From Rhodocyclales bacterium (GTDB lineage Bacteria; Pseudomonadota; Gammaproteobacteria; Burkholderiales; Rhodocyclaceae), in the NCBI GenBank assembly GCA_003105015.1, contig PQAF01000003.1:199660-263659 (forward strand): 64,000 nucleotides of DNA. The letters are read 5' to 3'. A model generated the notes under the pieces. It saw only the letters and a program-made list of their open reading frames with translations. It was not told the DNA's origin and searched no databases. The first letter of the stretch is position 1; each line of letters begins with the position of its first letter. Shown here one piece after another: positions 53,293 to 63,101 of this stretch. A program made the position numbers and the translations under genes.

Positions 53293-55404
53293 TCAGTCCT
53301 TGGCGGGCGCCGCCGGCAGTTCCGCCAGCAGCGACTCCTGCGCCGAGAAGCGCTTCTTGCGCGAGCGCTTGCGGCGGTAGGCGCCGTCCCCGTCCATCTC
53401 CCAGGCTTGCGTGTTGTCGGCAAGGCAGGGCATCAGGCCTTCCTTGAGGATGCGGCGCTTGAGCTTCGGTTCCAGCACCGGGAAGCACAGCTCGATGCGG
53501 CGGAAGAAGTTGCGTTCCATCCAGTCGGCGCTGGAGAGGTACATCTTCTGCTCGCCGTCGGCATAGAAGTAGAACACCCGCGTGTGTTCGAGGAAGCGGC
53601 CGATGACGGAACGCACGCGGATGTTGTCGGAGAGCCCTTCGATGCCCGGCCGCAGGGCGCAGGCGCCGCGGACGATGAGGTCGATGGTGACGCCGGCCTG
53701 CGAGGCCTCGTAGAGCGCCTCGATGATCTCCGGTTCGAGCAGCGCGTTCATCTTGGCGATGATGCGCACGCGCTTGCCGGCGCGGGCGTTGGCGGCTTCA
53801 TTGCGGATGGCGGCGAGCATGGCGTCGTGCAGGGTGAACGGCGCCAGCAGCAGGTGGTGGAGCTTGCTCGCCTTGCCGAGGCCGGTGAGCTGCTTGAAGA
53901 CCTCGTTCACGTCGGCGCACAGCGCCTCGTTGCAGCTGAGCAGGCCGAAGTCGGTGTACAGCCTGGCGGTGCGCGGGTGGTAGTTGCCGGTGCCGAGGTG
54001 CACGTAGCGGCGCAGGGCGCTGCCTTTTTCTCCGTCCTCGCGCCGCACCACCATCAGCATCTTGGCGTGGGTCTTGTAGCCGAACACGCCGTACACGACG
54101 TGGGCGCCGACCTCCTCCAGGCGCGAGGCCCAGTTGATGTTGGCCTCCTCGTCGAAGCGCGCCATCAGCTCGACCACCACCGTGACTTCCTTGCCCTGGC
54201 GCGCGGCGCGCATCAGCAGCTCCATCAGGATGGAGTCGGTGCCGGTGCGGTACACGGTCATCTTGATGGCCACCACCGAAGGATCGTCCACCGCCTGCTC
54301 GAGGAACTCGACCACCGGGCTGAAGGACTGGTAGGGGTGGTGCAGCAGCACGTCCTGCTTGCGGATGCTGGCGAAGACGTCGTAGTTCTTGGCCAGCACC
54401 TTGGGCAGGCCGGGCTGGAAGGGCGGGTACTTCAGGTCGGGCCGGTCGACCAGGTCGGGCACCGCCATGAGGCGCACCAGGTTCACGATGCCCGGCACGC
54501 GGTAGAGGTCCTCGTAGCCCAGCGCGAACTGCTGCAGCAGGAAGTCGGTCATCACCTCCGAGCAGCTGTCGGCGACCTCCAGGCGCACGGCGTCGCCGAA
54601 GTGGCGCTGCGGCAGCTCGCCCTGCAGGGCGAGGCGCAGGTTCTTGATCTCCTCTTCGTCCACCCACAGGTCGCTGTTGCGCGTGACGCGGAACTGGTAG
54701 CAGCCGAGCACGTTCATGCCGGAGAACAGCTCGCCGACGTTGGCGTGCAGCACCGAGGAGAGGAAGACGAAGCCATAGGGCGCGCCGGCGACCGCCGCCG
54801 GCAGGCGGATCACCCGCGGCAGCACGCGCGGCGCCTGCACGATGGCGGCGCCGGAGCTGCGGCCGAAGGCGTCCTTGCCCTCCAGCTCGATGGCGAAGTT
54901 GAGGCTCTTGTTGAGCACGCGCGGGAAGGGGTGCGCCGGGTCGAGGCCGATCGGCGTGAGCACCGGCATCACCTCGCGGAAGAAGTAGTCGCGGATCCAC
55001 GCCGTCTGCGCCTCGTTCCAGGTGCTGCGCTTGAGGAAGCGGATGCCCTGCTTGTCGAGGGCCGGCAGCATGGCGTCGTTGAGCAGGGCGTACTGCTCCT
55101 CCACCAGGTTGTGGGCCTGGGCGGCGACGAGGCGGAAGGCCTCGTGCGGGGTGAGGCCGTCGGGGCCGGGGGCGACGGCGCCGAGCTTGATCTGTTCCTT
55201 CAGGCCGGCGACGCGGATCTCGAAGAATTCGTCGAGGTTGCTGGAGACGATGCAAAGGAAGCGAAGGCGCTCGAGCAGCGGCACGCCGGCGTCGGCGGCC
55301 TGGCCGAGGACGCGGCGGTTGAAGGCGAGCAGCGAGAGTTCCCGGTTGAGGAAATGCTCGGCGGGGAAGCGCTTGGCGCTTGATGCCTTGTTCATTATTT
55401 CCAT
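53293..55404 (-). CDS. ppk1: Polyphosphate kinase 1
   Basis: RFPAEHFLNRELSLLAFNRRVLGQA; SSNLDEFFEIRVAGLKEQ; VHLGTGNYHPRTARLYTDFGLL. Start could be 55395. Confidence 0.96.
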   Translation of the reverse strand: MEIMNKASSAKRFPAEHFLNRELSLLAFNRRVLGQAADAGVPLLERLRFLCIVSSNLDEFFEIRVAGLKEQIKLGAVAPGPDGLTPHEAFRLVAAQAHNLVEEQYALLNDAMLPALDKQGIRFLKRSTWNEAQTAWIRDYFFREVMPVLTPIGLDPAHPFPRVLNKSLNFAIELEGKDAFGRSSGAAIVQAPRVLPRVIRLPAAVAGAPYGFVFLSSVLHANVGELFSGMNVLGCYQFRVTRNSDLWVDEEEIKNLRLALQGELPQRHFGDAVRLEVADSCSEVMTDFLLQQFALGYEDLYRVPGIVNLVRLMAVPDLVDRPDLKYPPFQPGLPKVLAKNYDVFASIRKQDVLLHHPYQSFSPVVEFLEQAVDDPSVVAIKMTVYRTGTDSILMELLMRAARQGKEVTVVVELMARFDEEANINWASRLEEVGAHVVYGVFGYKTHAKMLMVVRREDGEKGSALRRYVHLGTGNYHPRTARLYTDFGLLSCNEALCADVNEVFKQLTGLGKASKLHHLLLAPFTLHDAMLAAIRNEAANARAGKRVRIIAKMNALLEPEIIEALYEASQAGVTIDLIVRGACALRPGIEGLSDNIRVRSVIGRFLEHTRVFYFYADGEQKMYLSSADWMERNFFRRIELCFPVLEPKLKRRILKEGLMPCLADNTQAWEMDGDGAYRRKRSRKKRFSAQESLLAELPAAPAKD

Positions 55405-55439
55405 TGAATCAGGAATTCCTAATATGTTCAAGCCGGAGG

Positions 55440-55472
55440 ATATGACAGGGATGTGACGGCCTTGTGACAGGG
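55440..55472. promoter_or_regulatory. Candidate Pho box: three 11-bp repeats (reverse strand CTGTCACAAGGCCGTCACATCCCTGTCATATC) between ppk1 and ppx
   Basis: TGAC at 55443, 55454 and 55465 (exact 11-bp spacing). Confidence 0.65.
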
Positions 55473-55493
55473 GGCAGGGGGTAAAATCCGGCA

Positions 55494-56999
55494 ATGGGAT
55501 ATGAACTCGTCGCCGCCGTCGATCTGGGCTCCAACAGCTTCCGCCTGCAGGTCGGGCGGGTGGTGGACGACCAGATCTATCCGCTCGACTCGCTCAAGGA
55601 GCCGGTGCGCCTGGCCGCCGGCCTGACGCCGCAGAAGAGTCTCGACGGCCCCTCGCAGCTGCGTGCGCTGGAGGCGCTGGCCCGCTTCGGCGAGCGGCTG
55701 CGCGGCTTCGACCCGGGCGCCGTGCGGGCGGTGGCGACCAACGCCCTGCGCGTGGCGAAGAACGCCCCGCAGTTCCTCGCCCAGGCCGAGGCGGCGCTGG
55801 GCTTCCCCATCGAGATCATCGCCGGCCGCGAAGAGGCGCGCCTGATCTACCTCGGCGTGGCCCATTCCCTGGCGAATCCGCGCACCCAGCAGCTGGTGGT
55901 GGACATCGGCGGCGGCTCGACGGAATTCATCATCGGCCGCGACATCGAGCCGATCGAGCTGGAGTCGCTCTACATGGGCTGCGTCGGCTTCAGCCTGCAG
56001 TATTTCCCGCGCGGCCGCATCGAGAAGCCCGGCATGAAGGCGGCCGAGCTGGCGGCGCGCAAGGAACTGCAGGCCATCGTGCGCCAGTACAAGAAGACCG
56101 GCTGGGAGGCGGCGGTCGGCTCCTCCGGCACGGCCAAGGCGCTGGCGGACATCCTCGAGATGAACGGCCTGTCGGAAGGCGGCATCACGCGCGACGGCCT
56201 GGAGCGCTTGCGCGGCCTCCTGCTGCATGCCGGCGACCTGGGGAAACTGACTTTGCAGGGCCTGCGCCCCGACCGCATCCCGGTGCTGCCGGGCGGGCTG
56301 GCCATCATGCTGGCGGTGTTCAAGGAATTCGGCCTCGAGCGCATGACCTTCTCCGAGGGGGCGCTGCGCCTGGGCGTGCTCTACGATCTCCTCGGCCGCT
56401 ACCACCACCAGGACCTGCGCAACGCCACGGTGCAGCAGTTCATGCGCCGCTACCAGGTCGACGCCAACCAGGCGGCGCGGGTGGCGGCGACGGCGCGCGG
56501 CTTCCTGTTGCAGCTGCTGCCGGAGGCGGTGGCCGAGGAGCAGCCCGATGCGCAGGTCCTCGACTGGGCGGCATCGATGCACGAAATCGGCATTTCGGTG
56601 GCGCATTCGAGCTACCACAAGCACAGTGCCTACATCCTCGCCAACGCCGACATGCCGGGTTTCTCGAAAATGGACCAGGCGCGCCTGTCGCGCATCGTAC
56701 TGGCCCACCGCGGCAAGCTGGAGCGGGTGCAGGAGATCATGCCGGACAGCGACGACTGGCTGCTGATCTTCAGCCTGCGCCTGGCCGTGCTGCTGCACCG
56801 TTCGCGCGACGACGCGCCGCTGCCGGCCATCGGCGTGAAGCGCAACGAGCGGGGTTTCGCCTTCGGCGTCGATCCGCACTGGCTGGCCGCTTCGCCGCTG
56901 ACGACGGCGGCGCTGGAGGAAGAGGGCCGGCAATGGGCCGGCCTCGGCATGGAACTCAGGATCAAGGCCGGGCGCGGCAAATCCCAAGCTGCGGCATAA
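55494..56999 (+). CDS. ppx: Exopolyphosphatase (Ppx/GppA)
   Basis: LVAAVDLGSNSFRLQVGRV; QQLVVDIGGGSTEFIIG. Confidence 0.95.
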   Translation: MGYELVAAVDLGSNSFRLQVGRVVDDQIYPLDSLKEPVRLAAGLTPQKSLDGPSQLRALEALARFGERLRGFDPGAVRAVATNALRVAKNAPQFLAQAEAALGFPIEIIAGREEARLIYLGVAHSLANPRTQQLVVDIGGGSTEFIIGRDIEPIELESLYMGCVGFSLQYFPRGRIEKPGMKAAELAARKELQAIVRQYKKTGWEAAVGSSGTAKALADILEMNGLSEGGITRDGLERLRGLLLHAGDLGKLTLQGLRPDRIPVLPGGLAIMLAVFKEFGLERMTFSEGALRLGVLYDLLGRYHHQDLRNATVQQFMRRYQVDANQAARVAATARGFLLQLLPEAVAEEQPDAQVLDWAASMHEIGISVAHSSYHKHSAYILANADMPGFSKMDQARLSRIVLAHRGKLERVQEIMPDSDDWLLIFSLRLAVLLHRSRDDAPLPAIGVKRNERGFAFGVDPHWLAASPLTTAALEEEGRQWAGLGMELRIKAGRGKSQAAA

Positions 57000-57059
57000 T
57001 GCCGCGTCATGCCGCCATAAAGAGGCGGGCGGGCTCGAACAAACAACAAGGGGGACAGG

Positions 57060-58184
57060 GTGAGCGGGACCAGCATCGCGCTCGAGACGGATGCCGAAGG
57101 CCGGCGCTGCTTGCGCCTGGCGGGGGAGTGGCGACTGATGGCGCTGGCGCCGCGTTATGCCGCCCTGGCTGCGGAGCTGGCGGCGCGGGCGGCGGATCGC
57201 AGCCTCGTCTGGGACATCCGCGACATCACCTCGCTGGATTCCGTCGGCGCCATGATGCTCTGGCGCGCCTGGGGCCACCGCTTTCCGGACAACCTGGCCA
57301 CGCGCGACGACCTGGAGCCGGTCTTCGCGCGCCTTTACGCTTCAAGCAAGCTGAAGGAGACCGGGCCGGAGCCGGAGCTGCCCTACGAGTGGGTCGTCAC
57401 CATCGGCAGCCTCAGCCTGCGCCTGTGGCGGCACATCGTCGATTTCACCGGCCTGATCGGCCAGCTCATCCTCGACATCGGCCATGTCCTGCGCGACCCG
57501 CGCGAGGGGCCCTGGCGCGAGACCTCGGCCAACCTGTACAAGAGCGGCGTGCGCGCCATGCCGGTCACCGCGCTGGTCGGCTTCCTCATCGGCATCGTGC
57601 TGTCCTACCTGTCCGCCCTGCAGCTGAAGAACTTCGGCGCCGACATCTTCATCGTGAACATCCTCGGCATGGGCATCATCCGCGAACTCGGGCCGGTGCT
57701 GGTGGCGGTGCTGGTGGCGGGGCGCTCCGGCTCGGCGATGACGGCGCAGCTCGGCGTGATGCGCGTCACCGAGGAGATCGACGCCCTGGCGACGATGGGC
57801 GTCTCGCGCAGCCTGCGCCTGGTCTTCCCCAAGGTTCTCGCGCTGGCGCTGGCGATGCCGCTGCTGGTGCTGTGGACCAGCGCCATCGCGCTGATGGGCG
57901 GCATGGTCTCGGCCCAGTTCCAGCTCGACATCTCCTACGGCTTCTTCATCGAGACCCTGCCCAAGGTGGTGCCGGTGGCCAACCTGTACATTGCACTGGC
58001 CAAGGGCGTGACCTTCGGCATCTTCGTTGCGCTGGTGGCCTGCCATTTCGGCCTGCGCGTGCGGCCGAACACGGAAAGCCTGTCGTCGAACACCACCGCT
58101 TCCGTGGTGAGCGCGATCACCGTCGTGATCCTGGTCGACGCCGTTTTTGCCATCGCCACGCGCAGCATCGGGATGCCGACATGA
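57060..58184 (+). CDS. MlaE-family ABC permease with N-terminal STAS domain
   Basis: RSLVWDIRDITSLDSVGAMMLWRAWG (STAS-like), then MlaE core ELGPVLVAVLVAGRSGSAMTAQLGVMRVTEEIDAL; GTG start. Confidence 0.9.
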   Translation: MSGTSIALETDAEGRRCLRLAGEWRLMALAPRYAALAAELAARAADRSLVWDIRDITSLDSVGAMMLWRAWGHRFPDNLATRDDLEPVFARLYASSKLKETGPEPELPYEWVVTIGSLSLRLWRHIVDFTGLIGQLILDIGHVLRDPREGPWRETSANLYKSGVRAMPVTALVGFLIGIVLSYLSALQLKNFGADIFIVNILGMGIIRELGPVLVAVLVAGRSGSAMTAQLGVMRVTEEIDALATMGVSRSLRLVFPKVLALALAMPLLVLWTSAIALMGGMVSAQFQLDISYGFFIETLPKVVPVANLYIALAKGVTFGIFVALVACHFGLRVRPNTESLSSNTTASVVSAITVVILVDAVFAIATRSIGMPT

Positions 58185-58999
58185 CAGCCCATCCCCCATC
58201 CCCCGCCCCGATGGCGGGGACGGCCCCGGTGATCGAAGTCGAGCACCTGTCCACCCGCTTCGGCGAGCACTGGGTGCATCGCGACCTCAACCTCGTCATC
58301 GAGAAGGGCGAGGTGATGGCGCTGGTGGGCGGCTCGGGCAGCGGCAAGACCACGCTGCTGCGCCAGATGATCGGCCTGCTGTATCCGACCCAGGGGCAGA
58401 TCCGACTCTTCGGCGAGCCGCTGTTCACCGGCGATCCGGTGCAGGAGCGCAACCTGCGCCGCCGCTTCGGCATGCTGTTCCAGTACGGCGCGCTGTATTC
58501 CGCCTTCACGGTCTTCCAGAACATCGCCTTCCCGCTGCGCGAGCTGGGGGTCGTCGACGAGGCGCTGATCCACGACCTGGTGATGCTCAAGCTCTCGATG
58601 GTCGAACTGCTGCCCCGACATGCCTGGCTGATGCCCTCGGAGCTTTCCGGCGGCATGATCAAGCGCGTCGCCCTGGCGCGCGCCCTTTCCCTGGAGCCGG
58701 AGCTGCTGCTGCTCGACGAGCCGACGGCCGGCCTCGACCCGGACCGCAGCGAGTCCTTCGTGCGCCTGATCAACAGCCTGCACCGGCAGCTCGGCCTGAC
58801 GGTGGTGCTGGTGACGCACGATCTCGACACCCTGGCCGGCATGGCCACCCGCGTTGCGGTGCTGGCCGAACAGCGTATACTCGCGCTGGGCACGATCGAC
58901 GAGATCACGAAGGTCGATCACCCTTTCATAAGAAATTTCTTCTGCTGCGACCGGGCTCAGCGGGCGCTGCAGAGCCGCATCTCCGAGGAACACGCATAA
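58181..58999 (+). CDS. MlaF-family ATP-binding protein
   Basis: LVGGSGSGKTTLLRQMIGLL; LSGGMIKRVALARALSLEPELLLLDEPTAGLDP; ATGA overlap. Confidence 0.93.
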   Translation: MTAHPPSPAPMAGTAPVIEVEHLSTRFGEHWVHRDLNLVIEKGEVMALVGGSGSGKTTLLRQMIGLLYPTQGQIRLFGEPLFTGDPVQERNLRRRFGMLFQYGALYSAFTVFQNIAFPLRELGVVDEALIHDLVMLKLSMVELLPRHAWLMPSELSGGMIKRVALARALSLEPELLLLDEPTAGLDPDRSESFVRLINSLHRQLGLTVVLVTHDLDTLAGMATRVAVLAEQRILALGTIDEITKVDHPFIRNFFCCDRAQRALQSRISEEHA

Positions 59000-59000
59000 A

Positions 59001-59918
59001 ATGGAAAGCCGGGCTCACGCGCTTGCCGCCGGAATCTTCACGCTGGTGCTCGGACTGGCCTGCGCCTTCGCCGTCTTCTGGCTGTCGGGCCAGCGGGAGG
59101 CCACCAACGAGTACGTCCTGGTGACGAAGGGCAGCGTCAGCGGCCTCAACACCCAGGCCCAGGTCCGCTTTCGCGGCATCCGCGCCGGCAAGGTGCAGGA
59201 TATCGGGCTCGACCCGAAGGATCCGCGCAACATCCTCATCACCATCAGCGTCAACGCCGACCTGCCGGTGACCAGGGGCACGACGGCGAAGCTCAACTAT
59301 CAGGGCGTCACCGGCCTCGCCTCTGTCCTCCTCGAGGACAAGGGGGAGAACCTCGAGCCGCTGACCGGCACCGACGACGAACTGCCGCGCATCGCCCTGC
59401 AGCCGAATTTCATGGACAGCCTGGGCGAGAATGCCTCCGCCCTGATGGCGCAGATGCGCCAGGTGGCCGACCGCACCAACGCCCTGCTGTCGGAGCAGAA
59501 CGTCAAGCGCATCAGCCAGACGCTGGCCAACGTCGAGACCGCCTCGGCGGGGCTCTCCGGCAGCATGAAGGACCTGCCGCAAGTGATGGCCTCGCTCAAG
59601 CAGGCGCTCAACGAGGAGAACATGAAGAAGCTGAGCATGACGCTCGCCAACCTGGAGAAGGTCAGCGGCGACGCGGCGCCCCTCGTCGCCAGCATGCAGA
59701 GCGTGTCGAAGAAGCTCGACGCCCTGCTGGGCGAGTCGGGCGGCGAGATCTCGCAGACCACGCTGCCGCGCCTGAATGTCCTCCTGCAGGAGCTGTCGGT
59801 CAGCTCCCGCCAGATGTCGCGCCTGCTCGACCAGGTCGAGGAATCCCCCAACATGCTGATATTCGGTCGCGAGGCGCGCCGCCCGGGGCCGGGCGAAGCG
59901 GGCTTTTCGGCCAAATGA
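59001..59918 (+). CDS. MlaD/MCE-domain protein
   Basis: TKGSVSGLNTQAQVRFRGIRAGKVQDIGLDPKDPRNILITISVNADLPVT. Confidence 0.93.
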   Translation: MESRAHALAAGIFTLVLGLACAFAVFWLSGQREATNEYVLVTKGSVSGLNTQAQVRFRGIRAGKVQDIGLDPKDPRNILITISVNADLPVTRGTTAKLNYQGVTGLASVLLEDKGENLEPLTGTDDELPRIALQPNFMDSLGENASALMAQMRQVADRTNALLSEQNVKRISQTLANVETASAGLSGSMKDLPQVMASLKQALNEENMKKLSMTLANLEKVSGDAAPLVASMQSVSKKLDALLGESGGEISQTTLPRLNVLLQELSVSSRQMSRLLDQVEESPNMLIFGREARRPGPGEAGFSAK

Positions 59919-60535
59919 GGAACGCAATGCGCAGACTGCTCCTTTCCCTTTTCGTGATGCTGCTGGCGGCCTGCGGCGGCGGCGCCAAGTCCATATCGAA
60001 TGTCGCCAGCTACGACCTGGGCGCGGTGCAGCCGGCGCCGAACAACCGCATTGTCGCCAGCCTGCGCAGCATCGACGTCTTCGCCGTGGCCTGGCTGGAT
60101 TCCTCGGCCATGCAGTACCGCCTCCTCTATGCGGCCAACCAGCGGCGGCAGAGCTATGCCGAGAGCCGTTGGGTGGCGCCGCCGGCGGAACTGGTCGGCC
60201 ATGCCCTGCGCAAGCGCATGCTCTCAGGCGCGGCGGGCGGTGCCTGCCGCCTGCGCGTGGACCTCGACGAGTTCGCCCAGGTCTTCGATTCGGCCAAGGC
60301 CAGCCGCGCAGTGCTCGAAGTGCGGGTGCAGCTGGTGGCGCCCACCGGCGGCGAAATCCTGGCGCGGCGCAGCTTCAGCCTGTCGCGACCGGCCGCCAGC
60401 GCCGATGCGAGCGGCGGTGCGGCGGCGCTGTCCGGTGCCGTCGAGACGTTGTCCGTCGAACTGCACGACTGGCTCGGCGGGCTTGACCAGTCTGCGGACT
60501 CGGGATTGAATATCGCCCAGCGCTGCCGCAGCTAG
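59915..60535 (+). CDS. ABC-type transport auxiliary lipoprotein (PqiC/LptX-like)
   Basis: Lipobox LLLSLFVMLLAACGGG; SSAMQYRLLYANQRRQSYAESRW; end of the mla-type operon. Confidence 0.85.
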   Translation: MRNAMRRLLLSLFVMLLAACGGGAKSISNVASYDLGAVQPAPNNRIVASLRSIDVFAVAWLDSSAMQYRLLYAANQRRQSYAESRWVAPPAELVGHALRKRMLSGAAGGACRLRVDLDEFAQVFDSAKASRAVLEVRVQLVAPTGGEILARRSFSLSRPAASADASGGAAALSGAVETLSVELHDWLGGLDQSADSGLNIAQRCRS

Positions 60536-60579
60536 ATCGCCCCCCGGGGCGCCGGTGGCCCGACAGACGGAAAGAAATC

Positions 60580-62220
60580 ATGCCGGCGAATCCCTACACC
60601 ATCGGCCTCGACAAGAACGCGGCCAACTACACGCCGCTGTCGCCGCTCTCGTTCATCGAACGGACGGCGACGGTCTATCCGCAGCGCACTTCCGTCATCC
60701 ATGGCATGCGACGCCATACCTGGGACGAGACCTACGCCCGCTGCCGCCGCCTCGCGTCCGCGCTGGCGGCGCGCGGCATCGGCAAGAACGACACCGTCGC
60801 CGTCATGCTCTCCAACACGCCGGAGATGCTGGAATGCCATTTCGGCGTGCCGATGGCCGGCGCCGTGCTCAATACGCTGAATACCCGCCTGGATGCCGAG
60901 GCGATTGCCTTCATGCTGAATCATGGCGAGGCGAAAGCGCTGATCACGGACCGCGAGTTCTCGCCGACCGTCGCCAAGGCGCTGGCGCAGGCCGGGCGCG
61001 ACATGCTGGTGATCGATGTGGACGACCCCGAATACGCCGGGCCGGGCGAGCGCCTCGGCCGCGTCGAGTACGAGGTCTTCCTCGCCTCGGGCGATCCCGC
61101 CTTCGCCTGGCAGGGGCCGGCCGACGAGTGGGACGCCATCTCGCTGAACTACACCTCGGGCACCACCGGCAACCCGAAAGGCGTGGTCTACCACCACCGC
61201 GGTGCCTATCTCAACGCCACCTCGAACATCGTCTCCTGGGGCATGCCGCCGCACGCGGTCTACCTGTGGACGCTGCCGATGTTCCACTGCAACGGCTGGT
61301 GCTTCCCGTGGACCATGGCGGCCAACGCCGGCACCAGCGTCTGCCTGCGCCGCGTCGAGGCGAAGGCCATCCTCGACGCCATCCGCGCGCACAAGGTCAC
61401 GCATTACTGCGGTGCGCCGATCGTGCACTCCATGCTGATCAATGCCCCGGCGGAATGGCGTGCCGGCATCGACCACAAAGTCAGTGCCCTGGTGGCGGCG
61501 GCGCCGCCGCCGGCCTCGATGATCGAGGGCATGAACAGGATCGGCTTCGACATCACCCACGTCTACGGTCTCACCGAGACCTACGGGCCGGCCGCGGTCT
61601 GCGCCAAGCATCCGGAATGGAACGAGCTGCCTTTGGAGGAGCAAGTACGCCTGAACGGCCGTCAGGGCGTGCGCTACCACCTGCAGGAGGGTGTCACGGT
61701 GATGGACCCGGAGACGATGCAGCCGGTGCCGCGCGACGGCGAGACCATGGGCGAGATCATGTTCCGCGGCAACATCACCATGAAGGGCTACCTGAAGAAC
61801 CCGCAGGCGACCGAGGAGGCTTTCCGCGGCGGCTGGTACCATTCCGGCGACCTCGCCGTGATGCACCCCGACGACTACGTCAAGATCAAGGACCGTTCCA
61901 AGGACGTCATCATCTCGGGCGGGGAGAACATCTCCTCGGTGGAGGTCGAGGACGTGCTCTACCGCCACGCCGCGGTGCTGGCGGCTGCGGTGGTGGCCAC
62001 GCCCGATCCGAAATGGGGCGAGGTGCCCTGCGCCTTCATCGAGCTGAAGGAGGGCGCCCAGGCGACGGAAGACGAGTTCATCGCCTTCTGCCGCGAGCGC
62101 ATGGCGCGCTTCAAGGTGCCGAAGAAGGTGGTGTTCGGCCCGCTGCCGAAGACGTCCACCGGCAAGATCCAGAAATTCGTCCTGCGCGAGAAGGCCAAAT
62201 CGACGCAGGCCATCGATTAA
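60580..62220 (+). CDS. Acyl-CoA synthetase (AMP-forming; 3-methylmercaptopropionyl-CoA ligase-like subfamily)
   Basis: ISLNYTSGTTGNPKGVVYHHRGAYLNA; PLPKTSTGKIQKFVLREKAK. Confidence 0.9.
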   Translation: MPANPYTIGLDKNAANYTPLSPLSFIERTATVYPQRTSVIHGMRRHTWDETYARCRRLASALAARGIGKNDTVAVMLSNTPEMLECHFGVPMAGAVLNTLNTRLDAEAIAFMLNHGEAKALITDREFSPTVAKALAQAGRDMLVIDVDDPEYAGPGERLGRVEYEVFLASGDPAFAWQGPADEWDAISLNYTSGTTGNPKGVVYHHRGAYLNATSNIVSWGMPPHAVYLWTLPMFHCNGWCFPWTMAANAGTSVCLRRVEAKAILDAIRAHKVTHYCGAPIVHSMLINAPAEWRAGIDHKVSALVAAAPPPASMIEGMNRIGFDITHVYGLTETYGPAAVCAKHPEWNELPLEEQVRLNGRQGVRYHLQEGVTVMDPETMQPVPRDGETMGEIMFRGNITMKGYLKNPQATEEAFRGGWYHSGDLAVMHPDDYVKIKDRSKDVIISGGENISSVEVEDVLYRHAAVLAAAVVATPDPKWGEVPCAFIELKEGAQATEDEFIAFCRERMARFKVPKKVVFGPLPKTSTGKIQKFVLREKAKSTQAID

Positions 62221-62230
62221 GGAGAAGACA

Positions 62231-63034
62231 ATGAGTACCGTGATGCAATCCTCCAACGAGCCGCTGCTGCTGCGCAGCGACGACAACGGCGTGACCACGC
62301 TTACGCTCAACCGGCCCAGCCAGTTCAATTCGCTTTCCGACGGGCTGATCGACGAACTGTCGGCGGCGCTCGACGCCATTGCCGGGGACAAGTCGGTGCG
62401 CGCCGTTGTGCTGGCCGGTGCCGGCAAGGCCTTCTGTGCCGGCCACGACCTGAAGGAGATGCGCGCCAGTCCGGACAAGGCCTACCAGCAGGCGCTGTTC
62501 AAAAAATGCGGCCGCATGATGCTGAAGCTCACCGGGCTGCCGCAGCCGGTGATCGCCCGGGTGCACGGCATGGCGGTGGCCGCCGGCTGCCAGCTGGTGG
62601 CCATGTGCGACCTGGCGGTGGCCGTGGACACGGTGAAGTTTGCCGTCTCCGGCGTGAACCTCGGCCTGTTCTGCAGCACGCCGGCGGTGCCGCTGTCGCG
62701 CAACCTGCCGCGCAAGCAGGCCTTCGAGATGCTGGTCACCGGGGAGTTCATGGACGCGCAGACGGCCCTCGCGCGCGGCCTGGTGAACCGCGTCGTGCCG
62801 GCCGACCGGCTCGATGCCGAGGTGAGGAAGCTGACCGACTCGATTCTCGCCAAGTCGCCCGCCGCGGTGGCGATGGGCAAGCAAGCCTTCTACCGCCAGA
62901 TCGAGATGGGGCTGGACGGCGCCTACCAGCTGGCCGCCGAGACGATGGCCTGCAACATGATGGCCGAGGACGCGCAGGCCGGTATCGACGCCTTCATCGC
63001 CAAGCAGCCGATGCCGCAGTGGAAGGGAAAGTAG
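62231..63034 (+). CDS. Enoyl-CoA hydratase/isomerase family protein
   Basis: LNRPSQFNSLSDGLIDELSAALD; AVVLAGAGKAFCAGHDLKEM. Confidence 0.92.
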   Translation: MSTVMQSSNEPLLLRSDDNGVTTLTLNRPSQFNSLSDGLIDELSAALDAIAGDKSVRAVVLAGAGKAFCAGHDLKEMRASPDKAYQQALFKKCGRMMLKLTGLPQPVIARVHGMAVAAGCQLVAMCDLAVAVDTVKFAVSGVNLGLFCSTPAVPLSRNLPRKQAFEMLVTGEFMDAQTALARGLVNRVVPADRLDAEVRKLTDSILAKSPAAVAMGKQAFYRQIEMGLDGAYQLAAETMACNMMAEDAQAGIDAFIAKQPMPQWKGK

Positions 63035-63101
63035 CCGGGCGAGGGGAATCCGGTTATCATGAATTGAAACCTAAAATAATGGCCAGGCGGCAGAGGGTGG
63101 G

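Noticed and set aside
56933-58999. 688 aa ORF fused to the MlaF-like ATPase
   Set aside because: The upstream part is an off-frame read of the MlaE-like permease; the ATPase starts at 58181 with an ATGA overlap.
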